From Hemileia vastatrix (taxonomy: Eukaryota; Basidiomycota; Pucciniomycetes; Pucciniales; Zaghouaniaceae): DNA of 64,000 nt. This document shows, piece by piece, positions 33,596 through 46,179 of this stretch. A model generated the notes under the pieces. It saw only the letters and a list, made by a program, of their open reading frames with translations. It did not search any database and was not told the DNA's origin. Made by a program: the position numbers and the translations under genes. The stretch spans positions 24,235,317-24,299,316 of the forward strand of contig JASXTE010000011.1 of NCBI GenBank assembly GCA_030280995.1, written 5' to 3'. Position 1 is the first letter of the stretch. Each line of letters begins with the position of its first letter.

Positions 33596-34915
33596 TTATC
33601 CCCAAGCCAAGTCACCCTGACTACTCCATTCCAGGTGCCTATTGCCCCATCCCTCTCCTCAACACTATGAGCAAACTTCTTGAAGCCCTCCTTACTAAAT
33701 GCCTCTCTTACCTAATAGAATCAGAACAACTTCTAACCAACACTCACTATGGTGGCGGCCCTTTCAGATGCACCTCCGATGCCCTCCTTCATTTAGTCAA
33801 ATGGACTAAAGACCAGTGGAGGAATGGTAATGTAGTCAGTGCTCTCTCACTTGATTTCAAAGGGGCATTCCCTTCAGTAAACACCACAAGGATCTCTAAA
33901 ATTATCTTCTCAATGTCCCTCCCTCATAACCTAATTTCACTTATCATTGATTCTCTGCATGGAAGAAAGAAAAATATTTACTTCTCCTCCTTCGAATCCC
34001 CTGTCTCCTTCTCCCCCAAAGGACTTCCCCAAGGGTCTCCTTTGTCTCCTCTCCTATACATAATCTATAATGCTGACCTTTTACTCCTTCCATCCCTCTC
34101 TCAATCTTCACTTGCCCTTGGCTACCTTGATGACATAGTTTTCCTGTCTTCCAGAAAGGACCCGGAAGCAGTGGTAGTTACTCTCACTAAATTGGGATCA
34201 GAAGTGGTTGTCTGGGGCTCCTATCATGCCGCAGTTTTTGATTTCTCCAAAACCAAGCAGATGATTTTCACTAAACGTAAACAAATTTTAATCTCTCCCC
34301 CATCTCTCACCTTTAATAATAGAATGCTCACTCCCTCCCCTACCATGAAATGGATTGGGGTTCTCCTCAATCCCCCCTGTCATTCATCCCAAACAGAAAA
34401 AGTTGGTTGCAGCTGATCTTCAAGCGGCAGCCTCCATCCACCACCTGGAATCATTAGGTTGGGGTATTCCATTGAAGCAATATTGTACACTGATTACCTC
34501 TTTAGTTCATTCCATAACAGATTATGCTGCCATTGTGTGGCACAATCCAAAGAGGAACTTTTGTACCATCAGACTCCTGCAGGTGGTAGAAAACAGAGCT
34601 CTGAGGTGGGCCCTTGGTTGTTTCCACTCCACTCCAGTCAAACTTCTATTGCACAACTCATCCTCTCTCCCTTGCAAAAACTGTCTGGATTTAGCTGTCA
34701 ATAAGGCATGGGCAAGGCTCCTCACTATCCCATCCTCAAACCCCATGGCTCACCTGGCTAAATGCCTTCTCTCCTCCCCTTCCCCTAAATTTCATCAACA
34801 CCAGCTCCATATTCTCTCCAAATCCAACCTTTTCACTCCCTCAATTTCCCTTTCCAACTTAGACTCCCATCACCCATCCCCATTTCCACCCTGGTTCCCC
34901 CCTCTTTTCAGCTAA
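33596..34915 (+). pseudogene. LINE reverse transcriptase
   Basis: The open frame 33667-34416 and its continuation 34355-34915 carry LSLDFKGAFPSVNT, SFSPKGLPQGSPLSPLLY and the active-site block LGYLDDIVFLSS (YLDD for the usual YADD). The frame shifts near 34400. Downstream segments (SITDYAAIVWHNPK, LLQVVENRALRWALG) are typical of the post-RT region of I/Tad-like LINEs. Confidence 0.85.
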
Positions 34916-36003
34916 CATCAGTGACTCCAAGGACCTGGTGTGTGCTAAGACCCTCAAATTCATGTCTTCCAGACCCCACTCATCTTACCTTATTTACACC
35001 AATAGGTCTAAGTCTGACTCAGGGACATTTTCTACTGCTTTTGACCTGGGCTAGAACTTACCGTTTATGGCACGCCTAGGTGACCAAAACCTCTACTCTT
35101 TATTTTAGTCAGAGATTTTTGGGATCCTTCTTGGCTTGTGCCTTTTCATCAACAGCCCCTTTCACTCACTTTATAATTCTCTTCCCACTTTCTCTGACAG
35201 TCAGTTGGCAATCAAGGCCCTTTCCTCCCCCTCCAACACAAAATACAATTCCTCCCTGCTCCATTCAATTGCCTCCTCTGTCTTTTCCATCCCATCTTCC
35301 AGCCTTGAGATGTCCCTTTCTCTCCACTGGTGTTTAGGTCACTGGGGGATACTAGGTAACAAGGTGGTGGACATGTTTTTCAATGGCTTCCATGACATGG
35401 CTTACCTTTCTCTGTCTCTACTTTCATTTGATGCCCCCTCCCTTTATTTCCTCACTTAAATCATACATTAAGACACACTAAAACCTCCTTCTCCACTCTC
35501 CCCCCAACAGGGACACACTGAGAAAACTTAGGGGTAGGTTTAACCCTCCCTTCTTTTTTAAGGCATTGACAGCTCTTCCAAGAGCACATGCTACCACATT
35601 TGTCCAATGCCGCTCTGGTCACCCTCCCTTAAAACACTACCTCTTTTGCTTCAAAGCTGCCCCCTCACCTCTTTGCTCCTTATGTCACCTAAATGCCCTG
35701 GACACCCTGGAACATTTTCTACTCTTTTTCCCTGCGCATTTCATTAAGTGCAAGGCAATCTCTGATTTTGCTAAAAAAATAAGATTACATTTTCTTCTTC
35801 TTCCCTTTTTCCCCCTTCCCCCTTTGCACTTCAGGTTGCTTCATTTCTCATTTCCACAAACAGATTCCCCAATAATGTTACCCTCTCGCAGTAGCCCCTA
35901 CTTTTCTACCTTTAATTGCCCATTGTTTTTCCCCCAACTTAGTTCCCTACCCATTTTGTACCTAGATTATGCCCCCTACTCCTTCATGCCCCTAGTCAGG
36001 TGA
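34916..36003 (+). pseudogene. LINE RNase H and Cys/His C-terminus
   Basis: Near 34985 LIYTNRSKSDSGTF corresponds to the RNase H TDGSK block, with the catalytic Asp changed to Asn. Near 35320 HWCLGHWGILGNKVVD matches the final RNase H block. The frame at 35566-36003 has TTFVQCRSGHPPLKHYLF and PLCSLCHLNALDTLEHFL, the C-terminal CCHC-like region of these elements. Confidence 0.8.
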
Positions 36004-36040
36004 GATTGTAAGATATATATATATATCAAAAGGATGTATT

Positions 36041-36564
36041 TTTGGGCCTGATTTTCCTGCCATTTTGGTACTTCCATTTCTTCTTTAGCTTCTCGAAAAT
36101 GAGGTGGATAATTCTGCTCTGGTTGACTTTGGCACTTTGGTGGAGGAAATATGGGAAAGTGTTTCTTTATCTGTCTCTGAAACATTTCTTAGGACATGTT
36201 TTTTACTTTAAACAGCCTTTCTTGAAACTATGACACTATTACCATTTTCCATTGAAGAGGTTTCAGCTGGTGATATAGGTTTGACAGTTGAGTTTCCAAG
36301 ATCAATTTTTTTATCTTAAAGCCTTTTGGAAGTTCTTCAGTTGAATAATAAGGTTTGATATTTTTGGCTTTCTACAGAGATGATATGTCTAGATTCTTTT
36401 TCACTTGTTGGGCTGCTGATTCCACTTTGACATCCAGATTATCAAACTCTTCTTCCATCACTATTTCCTGTAATAATATTATCAGAAACAATTTTAAAAA
36501 TTATTTTTGAGATAGAACTTACTGATCCCTCATCATAATCAATCCCAATTTCAACATTCTTCAT
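36041..36564 (-). pseudogene. Broken intron-containing gene fragment, function unknown
   Basis: An ATG at 36564 opens a 14-codon exon (MKNVEIGIDYDEGS). It is followed by a 55-nt intron (36522-36468) with a GTAAGT donor and a TTACAG acceptor, and an in-frame exon reading IVMEEEFDNLDVKVESAAQQ. A TAG at 36374-36372 breaks it, yet the frame continues sensibly (NIKPYYSTEELPKGFK). A one-base shift in an A-run then leads to VKPISPAETSSMENGNS and ETDKETLSHISSTKVPKST. It lies between the LINE 3' end and the gypsy-2 5' LTR. I do not recognise a family. It could be a host gene remnant or an accessory ORF of another element. Confidence 0.4.
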
Positions 36565-36793
36565 TTTCTCATGTATTTAAACATTAGAGGATGTCTGTCA
36601 GCCTGGATATCCCCAGAAATGAGTAAAAATTACTTTAAAATTATGTTAAACACATGGACTATACATGGGAACAATAAATAAAAGTACACAAGCAGTATAC
36701 ATAAGTAAAAAGTATGATAAAATACAATATATGCCATTATAACACCTTATATACATGCATATATCCACCTTTTATAAGTCTTATGTACTTAAT

Positions 36794-39700
36794 CACCACA
36801 CAATATAGGAGGCGGACTTGCAAGTAATTCCGCAACCTTGAACCCAAATTCATATCTAATTGAGCACAAATTGAGGTGGTGTTGAAACAATCATGAGGAA
36901 ATATTGATTTTAATTTGAACACAACTTGAAATTAATTCAAAAATTTAGTGAAGCACATTTTATCATTAGAAAAACAAATCTTGATGCTTGACTTACTAGA
37001 ATTTTTGTAGGAATATTGAAGTAAGTGAACCCCACTACCAAAAAAAAGTGGGCACATCAATAAGATTGTGAAAAATCATGTTTTTTGTTTTTTGTTTAAA
37101 AATATAAAAATTGTTGTATAAATTGAAATAAATCCAATTTTCATGATTTTACAAGATAAATTACTAATCAATTTATAAAGGAATCACCCAATACTATAAA
37201 AAGTTATTCAAGATAAAAAATTATTAAAATGATACTTTTCATCAAAATTTTATTAGTAAAAATTTCCTGAAGTATATATTTGCTCTCATTGTACAAGTAT
37301 ATATTCTTAAGTATTTATCCATCTTTAAAGTATTAGTAGAAGCTACATAAAGCTCAAAATTGATGGTAAAAACACTTTAGTTAATTTTACAATTCAAAAA
37401 AATTAATATTTATACCATAACTTTAGATTTAAAAATATTTTATTGTCACTATTTTTTCAAAAAAATAATTTACCATTACCTTCATTATAGAAAAAAAATA
37501 TGTGTTGAATTTCAACAAGAATAAAATATATGGCTAAAAAGTTTTTCACAATAGTTATAAGTTTTTGTTTTGTTTTGTGCCATTTCATTTTCAAATCTCT
37601 ATAATTTATTATATGTGTATATTATTTATTCTCTTTAAAAATTATTCTTCCTAATACTTCCCTCCCCTCTTTTGTGCTTCACATATGGTTCCCCTCACAC
37701 ATTCTCTCACTCTCTTAAATTTAGTACTACTCTCCCCAGTCCTCTCGCCTCACCACCCCTTGTATCCCCCTTCTCCACCCCTCTCCCTACCACCTCACCT
37801 CACCTAAATCAATTTGTTACATATATCACCCCTTTTGGTCCCTTATTCACCCTTATATATCTCATATCTTTATGAATAACATTAACTGATCTCCTTCTCA
37901 CCCCTCTTCCTCTATATGGAAAAAAGGGGTGAATTGACAAGCCAAAGAGTTTGGGTGAGCAGCAAAAGGATCAAGATGATTTTGAGGTTAAATGGTTGGG
38001 ATGGGGAAGAAGAAGGTTGGATTTAGATTCGATGTTTAGGATATCTTAAAAATGGCTTGTTGGGGTAAAGGGTGGAAAGGAAAGGTTGAGGTGGGAGGTG
38101 AAAGAGGTGGGGTGGGGTAGGAAGGAGTGAGGCAGGGGTGAGTATAGATGAGGAGGGAAGTGAGAGTAGTGTTGTGGGGTAAAAAGTAAAAGAGGAGGGG
38201 AGGGGAGTGGTGAGGAGTAGGCAAACTTACTCATGAACATTTGATACCACAGTAAATGTCTTGGGATTTTTATCAGAAGAAGAGATATGGGAATGAAGTC
38301 ATAAGGAATACAAAGGCAGAGAAAGAAATGTATAGATATCAAAAGGATGTGAAACAAGGTGGAAAAAAACTGAATGTGGACTCTATCTTTGGGCTGAAGA
38401 ACAGAGCTCACCCTTTCTGATTACAGCACTCATTTTCCACAATCAAAAACAACATGTAAAAGTGGTTTATTACTATTCATACCCCTCAACACATACAAGC
38501 TATTGGTTTATTCAATTTTTGTAATAAGCACCAAAAGTTAAGACTGAAGATCTACAGGAGTGTAAAAACTAGCCATTAAATACTATTTTGATTTTTTACA
38601 AAGTCTTTTACAGAATGTTTATTAAGAATTTACATACTATGGAGAACCAATAAAATGGGTAAACATTTGAAACAAGTTGGAAAAATTAGAAAAGCCTATA
38701 TTTAAATTTTGAGCTAATGCAATTTTTTTTCTTTTATTAGATGAATGTATAGAGATTTAAATTTAGTTCAGAACAATTTTAGTGAGATTTTTAATATTTT
38801 TGAATTCAAAAATAAAATTTAAAGAAATATTTAAAATGAAACACATTGATATATATAGTAAACCTTTTGCTTTATTTTATGTTCTATGATTACTGTACAT
38901 GAAATAATAATTAGTCATGATAACCAAAAATTTAATAAAATGAGAGCTTTAGCTTCCTCAATATCTTTTTTATAATCTATTTAATAAAAGAAATAAATTT
39001 TTGAGTCCTTTTTTTACAAAGGTTTTTTCATTTCAATGACTATCTACATTTTCCAAAAATAAAATATCTTAATTTTGGTGGAACTTAGATTGAACTCACA
39101 ATGAGATCCTGTTTTGGACTGTGGTTCAAGCTAAGTAAAACTGTGAGAAACTTTAAAATTTTTTTAAATTTTTATCAAATATATTTGAATGTAAATATAA
39201 GTAAATTCTTATCTCAAAATGATTTATATTAAATTCTGAAAATTTCTGGAAACAAATACAAATGATGAATCATTTCAGAGAAATTTTTTATTATAAATAT
39301 TTGGATGTTGATTTTCTAATATTATGAAATGATTTTTTTTCTTCATTAAAGATTAAGAAGATAACTAAAAATTATTTTAATACAACTATAACATATAAAA
39401 AAGGTATCAGATCATCTTTTTAGATTCATACTAACTCAAAAAAACAATTTGTTCATTTTAAGTACAAATTATATAGATCCTTCAAATCCTCAAATTTTTT
39501 CTTAATTTTCATGTGTAAATTAAAGGGAAATCTCATAGGGTAAAAATGGTATCTTTTTAAAAATTTAAATTAATCTATTTCAAATAAATATATATTGTTG
39601 TAAAAACTCAAAGTTTAAACTTAAGTTTCTGTTTTAAATGTGTACTGATGAGTTGAAATATTCTCTATCCAAATTCATTTTTTTAAATATATTCATTCTA

Positions 39701-41100
39701 GTATTTCTTATTTATAAGGCAAATTACAAGAAGATTTATAAAATCTTCTGTTTACATATAACTTCAATGGGATTTTACTTTAAAGAATTAGAAATTTAAT
39801 AGAAGAATAATATAATTTTTACCTATCAGTGTGAATATCATTTTTCTAATAAATGATTGATAAAATTTTAACTCATATATTCTATCTAAGAAGTATGTGT
39901 AAATGTTCAGTTGTGAATCAATCCTGTCAAAAACTATTTTCCAAAGACTAAAAAAGAAACCTGAAACTTTTTACTTAATTTGTTCATCAACAACATAGAA
40001 TTAAAATATTCTGTCTATTCATTTAAAATATGCATCATTATTTATTTTAATGAAAATATAACCACTTTTAAACTAGCTTTTTTATATGAGTATAAATCAA
40101 AATAACTATTGTACCTTTTTTACATAATAGTTATAATATGGTAGTTATTCAATGAACAACTAATATACTGATGAAAAATTTCCACTTCTACCTATTAAGT
40201 TCAGTTATTTCACAATAATTTACTCAGAAATTTGACCTGAACCACATTTTTTGACATGAGACTTCTTTTGAAAATCTATGGTGATTATTCCTAGGTGGAC
40301 ATAGCAATTATCCCACCATATAGCATGGAAGCACACTTAAGAATTAATATTAAATTTAAAGAATTTTATGCTTTTTTGTTGTATTTTATCTTTAAAATTT
40401 TACTCCTAGTTTGAATTTCAGTTTTTCATATGTAAAATTCATTGAGTAGTACTTCATTTAGTCAGAGATTGAGAAAACACATTGATAATTCTTTTTGTTT
40501 AGTTATATGTGGTTTAATGGTATTCTAGAAGTAAAAATATAACATATTTGATGGTTCAATATTTTTTTGATAACTCAACTGAATTTAAAATAATTATATT
40601 GAATGAACAAAAAAATATAAAAATACATGAAATAAAGAATCAGGAAATATGGATTAAAATTAAAAACCAAATCTTAAAATTCAGGGTTAAAAAGAGTTTT
40701 CAACAAAAAGAGCCACATATATAATTTTATATTTTTTCTCAAAAAGTTAATTAACTCATTATAAAACTTACAAGTAATAACTTTTTAATAAGTACTATGA
40801 TTTTCAGTCCTTTTACTGATAAAGTGAGATTCAAAAATAGAATTAAATTGTGTTTTATTAAAAGATACTGTGGATTTATCAGATTCTTAAGCTCCCCAAA
40901 TTTGTATTTCTATTAATTTTTTCATTAAACTCTCAATATTATTTCAGCAAGTATCATTCATCCTTGGTTAAGACCTCAATATGAGTTCAAAGTAAAGTTC
41001 AGTATCAGTTCATTATAGGTTCAGTCTGAGTTCCATCTGTGTTTCATCTATATTCAAGTTGAGGACTTGCTAGCAAGTCCCCCCCAAATATTGTCTGGTG
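36794..41100. mobile_element. 4.3-kb terminal-inverted-repeat element, CAC...GTG
   Basis: Ends CACCACACAATATAGGAGG and, reverse complemented, CACCAGACAATATTTGGGG form inverted repeats of more than 40 bp, each including a copy of the palindrome GGACTTGCTAGCAAGTCC (degenerate on the left). The 3-bp target AAT is duplicated exactly (36791-36793, 41101-41103), and the uninterrupted site is seen in the 3' LTR near 59515. Subterminal GAGTTCAG-like repeats lie at 40980-41050. The interior is AT-rich with a pyrimidine block (37650-37870) and a G-rich block (38050-38230), and no transposase frame. A non-autonomous CACTA-like element is the best inference. Confidence 0.85.
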
Positions 41101-42073
41101 AATATTAATCTGGAATATGCTAAGGTAATTTTAAGAACCTTAAATATAAGGCTACTTAATTTTTAACTAGACTTAAAGCTGTTTTTTTCCTTGTTTTATG
41201 TGAAAAACAAGAAATGCACTTAAAATCACTTAAAAGCTGAATATATGCACTATAAATTAAATAATATTAAAAATTCCCCTTGACAGATCATTTTGTATTC
41301 ATAAGGACTATTGATTTAGCCACTCAAATGAATAAAAATAACACTTTTCAAATTTGGTGTTTTTTATGCCAGAAATGGCTTCTGTGTACTGGCCACATAC
41401 TGCCTAAATTTTTCCTGTGTGAATAGCTTCATTTTTAGCAAAGTTAGCTTTTCACACTATAATTACCCCACATTTTATGCCCAATATAGGGAAACACACT
41501 AAAATAGGTGACAGGTGCTTATTTAATGTCCTAATTTAATTATAGGTGCATTGACCTTCTTATATGCACTAATTTTATTAATAACCTCAAGCTTGGCACC
41601 TTTTATTCATTAACATTCCTGAATTAGCCTAAATTAGTCCAGGATTTACTCATGAAAGCGCCTGCCAACGAATGCATGTAGTTACCCCACATCTCATACC
41701 ATTTTTGGGGGTTTTCAGTGATTTCTCAGTCAATATTGGTAATTTTTGGATGAAGAATTCATGTAGTAATTTGAAATAATGAACCCCATAATTTCTACTG
41801 TTGATCCCCCTTAATATTGTGTAATATGTTGTGTTATTATTTCTCTTTTTGGCCTTTAATTTTATGTTATTACATGCATACACTCTCTTTTTTGCTTATT
41901 CTTTATTTTTGATGGATTATCCCTGTTACTACAGGATTTTGGCTGGTGATACCATTCTATATATGTTATTGGTCACTCTTAATGTTGTTGGACAGGTGTA
42001 TTAGATATAATGAGGCATTATTAGCCATTTATAGGGCTGGTAAATTTAGGGGTTCATTGGAGGAATTATTGGG

Positions 42074-42080
42074 TATAAAA
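42074..42080 (+). promoter_or_regulatory. TATA box in gypsy-2 5' LTR
   Basis: TATAAAAGGAGGGGGTTTTT, with the same core in the 3' LTR and the reversed solo LTR. Confidence 0.65.
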
Positions 42081-42383
42081 GGAGGGGGTTTTTGGTTTTT
42101 TTTTTAGATTCTTTATCATTACAGTAAAATATATCACCAATACAATTACAATACATATAAATAGTACTTATAAAGTCTTTGAATAGTATCTTAATTATTA
42201 CATCTATTTTTCTACCAACTATAAGATTTTAAGCCATATATAATTAGTGGGATTCAAATTACTGAGACCCTTTTTAATACTTATTGTATTTGTACTACAG
42301 TATTCATACAGGACAATTAAAATATTCTAGAAAACTGATCATTCAAGCTATTTCATGTCTCTGTACTTGAACTCAGCATGACA

Positions 42384-43062
42384 ATTGGGGACCTTTCCTC
42401 AAGAACTCTGTTGGTTATCTTCCAGTAAGTAAAATATTCACAAAGAGGCTACAAGCAAATAAAATCCATATAGAAATATTCAGATAATTACAACAGGTTG
42501 AGGTCACTTATATAGTGATTTCAGAAAAAGAAGCCCTGTTATATAATAAAATTTTGATATTGAATCAACAATTTTACAACTAATTTAACATAAAAAATTT
42601 TCTTAGTGGGATTCTGTCAATAGACCAATTAATTTGGTGATATTTGCAGATACTTAACCATATAATAAAAACTGATTAATTATTTTCTTTTAACAGGACT
42701 ATTTATCACTTTTTGTTGGTTTTTAAAACTCTTTATATATATAGAAATGACAAATTAATTTTTTAAATACAAAACACAGCTAAATATTGTAGACCAGTTA
42801 TATAAAGTGACCACATAAAAGCATATTTGACTTTTTGCACATATAAATACACTTAATACCAACAAGTAAGAAATTTAATTGTCTTTAGTAGCTCTAATTA
42901 ATACTGAAAAAAATTCTTTTTGAAGTTTAAATATCTCATATTTCAATTTTTTATTTAAATTCCACGTAAAAATGTGTGAAAACAACAATGAAATTGTGAG
43001 TAATAAGGCAAAACCTTATAACTTAAGACCTAGAACTGAAATACCTGTTACAGGACATTAAA
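42384..43062 (+). other. Gypsy-2 leader
   Basis: Begins ATTGGGGACCTTTCCTC, the primer-binding-site position, but no tRNA is matched. No ORF is recognised before the ATG at 43063. Confidence 0.5.
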
Positions 43063-43957
43063 ATGGAGGGCCAGGATTCTCCCACCAACAGCAACACTCC
43101 ACAGATGTCTCTGGAAGAAATGGAAAGACTTTTAAAACTAGTATCAATAAAGAAAACAAAAAATACTTTTCAAGAACAAATTCACTCCCTATCCACTCTT
43201 CTAAACACCCTAAAAATAAGATTCATCAATATAGTAGACCAGATGGGCAATCTGGAGAAAAGAGCCACGCAGGGTTTTATATAAGTCAAACAAGTTCTAG
43301 TGGGACTAAAGGCTCAACCAACAACTGTTGTATCAAACAATTCCACAGCGGCAACAGAAACACCTCCAGCCTAAGAAGAGAATCAAAAGAACACAGTCAG
43401 AAAGTGGAAGTGGGACTGGTATGCCAAAAATTACAACAACCCTCCAAAGCAGGGATCTAGAATTTACCCTTATAGGGGAAAGGCAAGGAGAGGTATAGAA
43501 AATGGAATAAGACCTTGATAAGTCATTCATATTCTCATGATCAATTATATGACACTAACAGCAAATTACTCATAGGTAATGAGATTGATAGAGATTTATT
43601 AGATATAATTGATAAAGATTTAAAAAATCATTCATTTGATATTAATTTTTCTTTACATGATGACAATTTACATAGTTTCATTGATCACCCGGATAATAAT
43701 AGTCATATTAAAATGGATCAAAATAAAGTAAATCCTGAGCCAGATGATGAGTCTTCTGAGTTTTATATGGAAAAAATTGAATATTTATTGAAAGAAAATC
43801 CAAAGGAATCAAAGATCATTATAAAATTGTTATTAAGAATTGAAAAATTGGAAGAATTCTCTAAAACCTCAAACAATAATATAGAAATTGTATTATAAAA
43901 CCTTACACAATCATTGAGTACTACAGCCAATATATTGAAAATCATTTAAGATTCAAA
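43063..43957 (+). pseudogene. Gypsy-2 gag, N-terminal part
   Basis: An ATG at 43063 opens MEGQDSPTNSN, followed by the helical segment EEMERLLKLVSIKK, then a stop at 43282. The frame at 43515-43898 continues with acidic and helical segments (IDRDLLDIIDKDLKNHSF, EKIEYLLKENPKES). The reading frame is cut at 43957 by the Helitron and resumes at 51032. Matching N-terminal Gag is missing from gypsy-1. Confidence 0.65.
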
Positions 43958-44024
43958 TCTATATATATAAAAGAACTGGTGCCCTGTGTTCATAAAACTT
44001 AGCATATTCAGCCACTAACCTAAC

Positions 44025-44520
44025 TTCCCCCCCCCCCCCACCACCCTTTCACCAACTCCAGCTTCACCCCTCCAAATCACACATACCCACGCCACTCCTC
44101 CTTGGTCCAACCTGGTAAGTTTTCATTAGTTTTTTTTATTCCCTTTTTTTATTACGCTCCACTTTCACCCAGTATTTTTACCCTTTTCCCTGATTAAAAC
44201 TTTCATCCTTGATATTTGTAAGTATTTTTTTTATTTTTTTATTTTAATCCTCACCTCACCCCTCACAGCTAGCCTCCACCCACTCAATCACCTCCCGCAA
44301 CACCCACACCCACCTTCACACTTTGCAATCACCCCACCTCCACTAATTTATTGTAAGTTTATTTTTTATTTTTATTTTTTTAACACTTCCCCCCCTTTCC
44401 AAAATTTCCCACCTCTGCCTCCACCCACTTGATCACCTCCCACAACACCCACATCCACCTTCACTACCTTGGACATCACCCAACCTCCACTAATTTATAG
44501 TAAGTCTTTTTTTTCTTTTT
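44025..44520 (+). repeat. C-rich repeats ending in GTAAGT, Helitron 5' region
   Basis: Four C-rich segments each run into a GTAAGT- or GTAAGTT-like site and a T-run (near 44113, 44217, 44350 and 44500). Two of them (about 44271-44355 and 44418-44505) are direct repeats sharing CACCTCC, CAACACCCACA and CCTCCACTAATTTAT. A run of 13 C lies near 44028-44040. Confidence 0.6.
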
Positions 44521-44554
44521 TTCTCTTTTATTTATTTTTTAACACTTTGAAATC

Positions 44555-45130
44555 TATATATATTAATATTGATACAAATATATATATATTTTTATATTTG
44601 TTATTAAATGAAATTGATATATATTTCTTCATGGACTTCATCATATGAAGCAGAAAAAATATAATTAAACTATGATATACATATTTGTACTAAAATTTAT
44701 TTGATGTATATATTGCTTAATGAAATTCATCATATGAATCAGATAATATATAATATATAAAGAAACTATGATATTTATGTTGATATTGATATATATATTT
44801 CTTCATGAGCTTCATCATATAAAGCAGAAAAAATATAAAGAAACTATTATTGAAATCTATATATATTAATATTTATAAAAATATAAAGAAACCAATATAT
44901 ATCTATATTTATATTTTTTTTATTAAATGCAATTGACATATATTTCTTTGTGAACTTCATTATATGAAACAAAAAAATATAATGAAGCTATGCTATACAT
45001 ATTTGAACTAAAATTCTTTTGATGTATGTATTGCTTCATGAACTACATCTTATGAAGCAGATAATATATAATATATATATAATATAAAAAGAGAATAGGA
45101 TATATATGTTGATATTGATATATGAAATTC
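44555..45130 (+). repeat. AT-rich tandem repeat with CTTCAT/ATGAAG dyads, Helitron
   Basis: Two copies of a roughly 280-bp unit carry CTTCATCATATGAAG-like dyads at about 44637, 44727, 44813, 44957 and 45048, each followed by AGAAAAAATATAA or AGATAATATATAA. No coding sequence is seen. Confidence 0.55.
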
Positions 45131-46179
45131 AATTGATATCAAAATAATGTATCATTTTTAATCATCTGAAATACAATTTCGAAAGAAATAATGAAAATAA
45201 AAATTGATTAAATTCAATTTAATCATCAAATAAAATATGGCTGTAAAGAGTGCACCATCTGTTAATGTCTACATTCCACATGAAAGGAAAATTTCTCCCT
45301 GGGAGACAAAAAATTTTTGAATTAATCATTATGTAGCAATATTTTTTTCACTTTTTAAAGGCATTATTTTTATTGAGTTCTATGCTCCATTTTCTCAATG
45401 TTTTCAAGAGCTTTGGAAGGGGAGACCAGAATTGACAAATTCAATATGAATTTGAATAATGAATAAATAAAGTAGGCACTTTTTATTGGAGGTTAATTTT
45501 ATTGATGATATAGGATGTATAATTATAATAGTTTTTTATGTATATAATATAATTTTTAGATATAATATTGCATCATTTTGTATAGCCTTGCATTTATTGT
45601 CTTGGGTGAAACACACCATATATATGGGAAATGATGATGTGACAAATTCTCTGATTTGTGTATTCTTCTTTTTAGCTTTAATCATAGGTCCATCTCGCAC
45701 TACAAGGGGTAGACTCTGTGGAAAATCAGGTTTGAAAACCATAATTCAAGGTATAAGTGCAATATGTCCACCCAATAGCTGTGGAAAACTGCCTTTGAAT
45801 CCAATACCACTGTTCCAGGAAGGCAATCCATTAACTCTTCTTTCTCATCACAAACTTTTTCTTTGCCACTTGGAAGAAGGCCACTGACCCCCTAATATCC
45901 TCAACCTCACTCTTTGTGAAAATGTGATGTAATTTGTGGTTATTTTTGGTTATCTAATTGGTTGGAGGAGAAACATGAGGCGTCACCCATAAGTCAACCA
46001 AGGTTTTCTACTTTCTGCAGTGAAGGGAAGGTTGTCATACCTATCACACTTAAACCACCAACAGATTTAAAACACTATTTGAAGTATTTGAACCACGGTT
46101 GGCTAATACTTCTTTTCCACATGTGTATCCAATAACTAATTTTATATCTTTTACCTGTATATTTTCTAAATTTCAAATG

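Larger units (their letters stand above)
31236..36027 (+). mobile_element. Decayed non-LTR retrotransposon (LINE)
   Basis: Pyrimidine-rich coding strand, unlike its neighbours. Order is an ORF1 remnant with a CCHC knuckle, AP-like endonuclease, RT, RNase H and a Cys/His-rich tail. The 3' end is a short alternating AT tract at 36011-36026 rather than poly(A). The layout with RNase H after RT fits Tad1- or I-like clades. No target duplication is found. The 5' end abuts the gypsy-1 LTR and may be truncated. Confidence 0.8.
36596..42383 (+). repeat. 5' LTR of gypsy-2, split by a CAC...GTG element
   Basis: It starts TGTCAGCCTGGATATCC and ends CAGCATGACA. Without the 4307-bp insert and one 3-bp target copy it is 1478 bp, close to the 3' LTR without its MITE (about 1495 bp). 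Confidence 0.9.

Noticed and set aside
35080..35459. Overlapping open frames in the LINE region as separate genes.
   Set aside because: They are alternative frames of the RNase H region in a pyrimidine-rich strand.
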